The notes under the pieces were generated by a model, which made no database searches, was not told the DNA's origin, and saw nothing but the letters and a program-made list of their open reading frames with translations. Shown here piece after piece: positions 59,377 through 64,000 of a DNA stretch of 64,000 bases. The position numbers and the translations under genes were made by a program. This stretch comes from Vespa crabro (Eukaryota; Arthropoda; Insecta; Hymenoptera; Vespidae), in the NCBI RefSeq assembly GCF_910589235.1, contig NC_060964.1:4207992-4271991 (forward strand), given 5' to 3'. Within the stretch, counting starts at the first letter, position 1. Each line of letters begins with the position of its first letter.

Positions 59377-60298
59377 GTAAGATGAAATATACAAATATTT
59401 CATTACAAGTATTTTCTTTACTTCTTGTCCGATGGATAAGTTCATGCGACACGTTCACTTACGATGAGACTAACTTACCTTGGCATACGTGACTCTTGAC
59501 AAGGTGGACAAGTGGTTGATGTTGTTCCAACGCCTGTACGGAATTAGTTAGTCGATAGCTAGTAGCGTTTACCTCGAATTAGCTCGACGGATGGCGTAGA
59601 GGTATAGTGACGTCGATTGGTCTCTAATGGAAGAGAACGGTCAGTAATCCCTATACTCATTAGAGACAGGTTCCTACGTGACTTCACAATTGGTAACTAA
59701 CATTCCGCGAGGCTTAATATCTGTCGAATTATTCAATATAGGTTATCGTAAAATCTATTAAATCTTTCATGGACGTTTGAACGATCATCTTCCTTCATCC
59801 CAACGATATATGAATTTTTTTCATGGACTTGACTTTTTAACGAATTTATTTATTTATTCATTTTTATTACGTTTTTAGATATGCGTGTGTCCATTGAAGC
59901 CAGCGCGAAGAACGAGTGCTCAGATATTTTTCATAATAGTAATTTTTCTATTGAAAAGTGCTATCGTAGGCACTCTTTTATACTGGATGTACACCGATGG
60001 TAACTTGCCATTTTTCCCAGACATCGACAAAGTAAATATAACGTAGCTTCCATTGCCATTGCCTTGTTCATATTGTTATACTATTCATACGAATACATTT
60101 CTTTAGATCAATATACCGCCCCTTGAGAATACGAGGTACTCATTGATTCAAAAATATAATCGTGCAGTTTTTAAGATCATGAATATTCTTGTTAATTTAC
60201 CGCAAAAAGTTTGTGAAAAGCTTTCGAGTATTGTATTTAAGCATGAAAAGACAAATGAAAAAACTACCGAGGATGATAATACCAATGAACGTGGATAA
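58528..60298 (+). CDS. MIC13/QIL1-like mitochondrial MICOS subunit, three exons
   Basis: MIC13 is a small inner-mitochondrial-membrane protein that bridges the MIC10 and MIC60 subcomplexes at cristae junctions. Exons 58528-58731, 59879-60031 and 60107-60298 join in phase 0 (donors GTGAGA, GTAAAT; acceptors TTTTTAG, CTTTAG) to give 182 residues. Residues 84-106 form one membrane segment; it contains LLKSAIVGTLLYWMY, matching the family pattern of LIKGSVAGGAVYLVY in human MIC13. The family GxxxG is SxxxG here, and the family WN pair appears as YN in KYNRAVFKIMNIL, followed by NLPQKVCEKLS where the human protein has a similar helix. Unusual: about 80 residues, with a Cys-rich CPPKICVCPLKP, precede the membrane segment, against only a few in human MIC13. 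An in-frame stop at 58441-58443 makes 58528 the best start. Identification is probable, not certain. Confidence 0.62.
58732..59878 (+). other. First intron of the MIC13-like gene
   Basis: This 1.1-kb intron has a T-run at 59350-59376 and a hairpin at 59607-59682. No coding exon was found in it. Confidence 0.6.
59607..59682 (+). other. Intronic hairpin, about 76 nt
   Basis: GTCTCTAATG (59620-59629) pairs perfectly with CATTAGAGAC (59658-59667). Outside it, GTGACGT (59607-59613) pairs with ACGTGAC (59676-59682) with one mismatch across a small internal loop. Size and shape are like a small-RNA precursor; no known microRNA seed was recognised. Confidence 0.45.
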
Positions 60299-60421
60299 TA
60301 TAGAGAAGTACTCGTATATTTAACATTTTAATTGGCTTATGAAAATCTAATCACTATGAAGATTTAATCCTTATTTTATCTTTTTCTTGTAGATCTTAAA
60401 AGAACGATCGATGATAGAATG

Positions 60422-60618
60422 ATTAAATATCATATATTTATAAAATATTAAACTTTGAAATTTAAAACGATAATGGTCGAGGTATTCATTTTATCATAGT
60501 TTTTCGTCTATCGTGAACTTTTGTCCTTATATTTTGTCTGTGAATTGGACTTCAATGTCGATTTATCGATGTTCATATTTCTGGAAATACCCGAAGAAAT
60601 CAAGTTTTGTAAAATAAA
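60422..60618 (+). terminator. Candidate poly(A) signals for the MIC13-like gene
   Basis: ATTAAA at 60422-60427 and AATAAA at 60613-60618 lie 124 and 315 nt after the stop. Confidence 0.35.
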
Positions 60619-61383
60619 TATAAGGGTTTCCAATGAATTTGCAATGATTTTCTGCAATATTTATGTACCTTTATTGATTATAAAATATATTTTTGTTAAT
60701 TACATGAGATATGATATTTGTAGTGCCTTTTTCCATCAATGAAAATTTAAATGTCGTATTAGTAAATTTAAAAACACGGTTTACGATACCACAACAAGGA
60801 ACAAAAGAATTGTTTGTTTTTGTCGCCTGTTCTACAGATTTTTAAGACCTTTGGTTAGTACACGCTAGGGACGTTCCTGAGATGTTTCTTTCATTCGCAT
60901 ATAGAGAGATACACACTCGAGAGAGTATGTAGAGTATAAGCCGGGATTAAAATTCCGTGCATGATTCTTTCATTTTTTCCGGTGTACCTGAAGGGCACAC
61001 AAGGGATTTTACACAGAGCTTGCATATCAAGCGATTTTTATGATACACATTTCTATAACCGTGAAAATGTACTTTTTCCTTTTATTTTTCTTTCTTTTTA
61101 TTTTTTCTTTCCTTCCTTCCTTCCTATCGAGAAGAAAACTAAGATGTTTTTTTTTTTTTTTACGTATCGTAAATAGATGTCTTCTTTTACAATAGGTAAC
61201 AATTTAGTTTATCGGTCGTTCACATTGTAACGACGATCGAATTGTTTGTGTTCGAACAAAATGCAATTGAATACTTGAATAGATCGAAATTTTACACGAT
61301 GAAAAGATACGTGAGAGACAAAGAGGTGTAATACTGAAATAAGGCGAATTCCAATTTTCGTTTCATTACGAGCGAATAGCCGC

Positions 61384-61419
61384 CACCTGTTTCTTCCGAC
61401 GACAGGTCATTATCAGGTG
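61384..61419. promoter_or_regulatory. Cluster of Snail-type E-boxes
   Basis: CACCTG (61384-61389), ACAGGT (61402-61407) and CAGGTG (61414-61419) lie within 36 nt; the first two are arranged as ACCTGT...ACAGGT, an inverted repeat. CAGGTG is the known core for Snail/Zfh-type repressors. No nearby target is evident. Confidence 0.35.
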
Positions 61420-62823
61420 TGTAACTTTTAGGTGTTTAATGGTGTACGCTCTTGTTTCCAAAGGATGATAAAACTTCATTAATGACGATTGAACGGGGAA
61501 ATTCTATGATCAATTTTGTTACAACCATTTTTACGACTATTACGTTTCATCTTCAACAGTCGCGATACAATGATATATTGTATAAATATAAAAAGTATTA
61601 AAATGATCGAACGTAAAGTTTCATTCAAATATATGTCGCAATAAAGTGAGAAATAATGTCTTTTTTCATTACGAAAGGAAGTAATTTCAAAGCTAAACAA
61701 TGTAGAAAGGACATTAGGAGAATGGAATTGATGGTTATTTAAATTGTACAAACACTTTTAGGCAGTTTGGACAGTTAAACAGTTTATTCAGATCGAAATT
61801 TTATGTAATATATATACATACGAGTTAGTTGACGATATGATGGAGTTTTGATATGAAATCACCTATACAGTGAACTTAAAACGTGGTTGTTCGTCGATTT
61901 ACATGGACTTTTTTCCTCACAAGAGTATTGAATTATGTACAATTATTATTCCCTACTATCATCAATCATTCAATTATATTTTCATTTTTGAATTTGATCT
62001 CATATCGTGATCGGTTAAAATGCATTTGCCGATCAAGAAAAGGTAGTCACGGTGAAAGAGAATTATAGCCTTAAAATTGCAAATATTTTAGAACCTTTAT
62101 ATTTTGATTTCGCAGTGAAAATTGTAGGAATATTATATCCAATCGATATAGGTTTACGAAATTTCGGTCGTGTTGTATAATAAAGGATATGTTAATTATA
62201 AATCTCCGCGTCGATTTTTTTTTTTTTTTACATAATAAATTTTTATGGACGACGATCGACGAGAATCAGATATGTATAGTCAAATGTTCATAATGATATG
62301 AATCGATAATCGTTTACAAGATGTTGATATTGTTTTCGACTAATACCACCCGAGTTTTATTGTCCACTTTGAAAGGAAATTTGTGACCGTAGTTGTATGC
62401 TAAAACAAGGCCAAAATTTATCTAATGCTGGGAAAGTGATTCGTAGTTTCTGTATCGCCAAAGTTTACAGACGCAAGATGGATAGTTGTACGTATAGTAA
62501 ATATATACGTGTAATTCTCTTTGTCTATGAAATTGTTGGCCAACTACTTATTTGATAAGAACTTGCTTAAATTATAGCCGATGCTTATGGAGGTACAACG
62601 ATGTTCGACACGATCACTTTCGAACTTAAATTTACAGTACGTAAATCGATTTAACGGTAATATATACAGCGACACAACATCAGCTAACGAGTAACGATCA
62701 TACGATTTTTACTTTTGTTTTATACATAGAAACAGACACTCGAAATTCCGCCCAACGCACTTATAATTTCTTCTCGTTGTTATCATTCTCACGAGAAATC
62801 AATATCTTCTATTTTCTATTCTT

Positions 62824-62826
<3 letters not shown>

Positions 62827-62868
<42 letters not shown>
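62827..62868. repeat. (CT)n microsatellite
   Basis: CT array of about 40 nt. Confidence 0.9.
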
Positions 62869-62870
<2 letters not shown>

Positions 62871-63683
62871 CTTCCAATAAATTATTTTTACACATTAAGA
62901 TTTATAATCACTTTGAGCGAGAGTCTTAGACAGATTAAATTCATGTCACTTCATTCGCCTACGATTATATTTCGTCATATTTTCATTCGCTTACTGCTGC
63001 CAAGAATCTTCCATGGTTCCGTCGCAAAATATCACGTGGAAGCCCGATATTTGTGACCTTATAAATTGAATTTTTCACTTGAGGATAAATGCCCTTCCGA
63101 GCCTTCTTCTTCTTTTCCTTAAATCATTTTTCTGCTATTCGTTTATGCAGATATATGAATCTTAAATGTATATTTTCATGTTGCTTTCTAAGAAAATTAA
63201 ATAAATTCATCGAGGCAATTAGATATGGGATACAAAATTCACAAACGATTATGGATTGGTTAAAATGATCGCCCTACCTATGTATCTATGTTATTATATG
63301 TACACGAGGAATAATCAGACTATTAAAATTTCGTCCAATCATCGTGCGTAAGAGCTTTTTTATAATAGAAATTAAAATGCGGTTTGTCTGATGAGGTAGG
63401 AGACGCATGTATATTTGTATGTATGTACGTTTATATGTATTTTTTGGATGAAAAGATCATCGATCGCGATACAAAACATGATAGTAGTAGAAAAAACTCA
63501 CGCGCATATAATTTAGGTATATATCACAGCTACAATGTGATCAAAGTGCGTGTACATACCATGCGCTTTACGTGGGTAAAGGTCACTCGACGATAGTAAC
63601 GAAATTTTTTTAATAAGTAACAATCTTTTTATCTGTTAGCATTTACTCACGCTTCTTCCTTTTTCTCCTTTTTCTTTTTTTTT

Positions 63684-63714
<31 letters not shown>

Positions 63715-64000
63715 TTTTTAAATTATTATTGATCTGTGATATAGTATGATATATAAGTTATTTTCTGTCTTTTGGCTATCGAATTATTCACTTTTTTTTT
63801 TTTAAGTCGATGGTATTTTCACACTTAGAAACATTTACTTTTTACATTGATAAAAATACGAAGACCTTTCCGTGTCTAACCCGTCAAGCGCACTGGAAAT
63901 AATTTTCGATGCTTTGGGAAGAGCACGTTACACCAATCTTATTCGTAAACTTTCTATCTCCCTCGGGTACATACTTTATTGTCGGATAGAGCGTTCTAAC

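Larger units (their letters stand above)
60620..64000. other. Downstream non-coding stretch
   Basis: No gene supported. It holds an E-box cluster at 61384-61419, (CT)n at 62827-62868, a T-rich block at 63658-63719 and an exact TNAAGGTCA site (TAAAGGTCA) at 63577-63585. TAAGGTCA on the minus strand lies near 63052-63059. Confidence 0.5.

Noticed and set aside
1..64000. CRISPR arrays, bacterial operons or an integrated virus
   Set aside because: Regular spaced direct repeats are absent apart from the 30-bp minisatellite, which has no unique spacers. All genes are intron-containing animal genes, and no polymerase, capsid or transposase frame was found.

Overview
The window is AT-rich nuclear DNA from an insect. 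It has short coding exons bounded by GT...AG introns, very long introns, abundant (GA)n/(CT)n and (TA)n microsatellites and long homopolymer runs. The encoded proteins and the repeat style fit a hymenopteran, possibly a social wasp; that placement is an impression and was not tested. Only four genes can be supported, all on the + strand. Most other open frames are read out of microsatellites or homopolymers.

Layout. (1) Positions 47-679 are the last two coding exons of POLA2 (DNA polymerase alpha-primase B subunit). (2) About 1.6-23.6 kb is the estrogen-related receptor gene (ERR, NR3B family). It has eight confident coding exons, from the 8-codon start exon at 9288 to the stop at 23624, and a 12.1-kb intron before the second. 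A possible upstream first exon at 1726-1757 is in frame with it. (3) 28835-31331 is a three-exon gene for a secreted or lumenal 581-residue protein that I do not recognise. (4) 31.5-58.5 kb holds no gene I can support. It has repeat arrays, several less AT-rich islands, a triple AGGTCA direct repeat at 40895-40926 and some hairpins. (5) 58528-60298 is a three-exon gene for a protein resembling MIC13/QIL1, a subunit of the mitochondrial cristae-junction (MICOS) complex. (6) 60.3-64 kb is non-coding.

The most interesting signal is regulatory. The long 5' introns of ERR contain five copies of a 15-17-nt motif, core TCAAGTTCAAGGCCA. Each copy is two overlapping extended nuclear-receptor half-sites set 6 nt apart, the type of site bound by ERR itself and by FTZ-F1. 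Two of the intron islands also share a nearly identical 27-nt block containing bZIP-like and Myb-like core sites, so a two-part module appears to be duplicated. I infer an autoregulatory or nuclear-receptor-responsive array. It is analogous to the repeated half-site element reported in the mammalian ESRRA promoter, but no binding or conservation data were available here.
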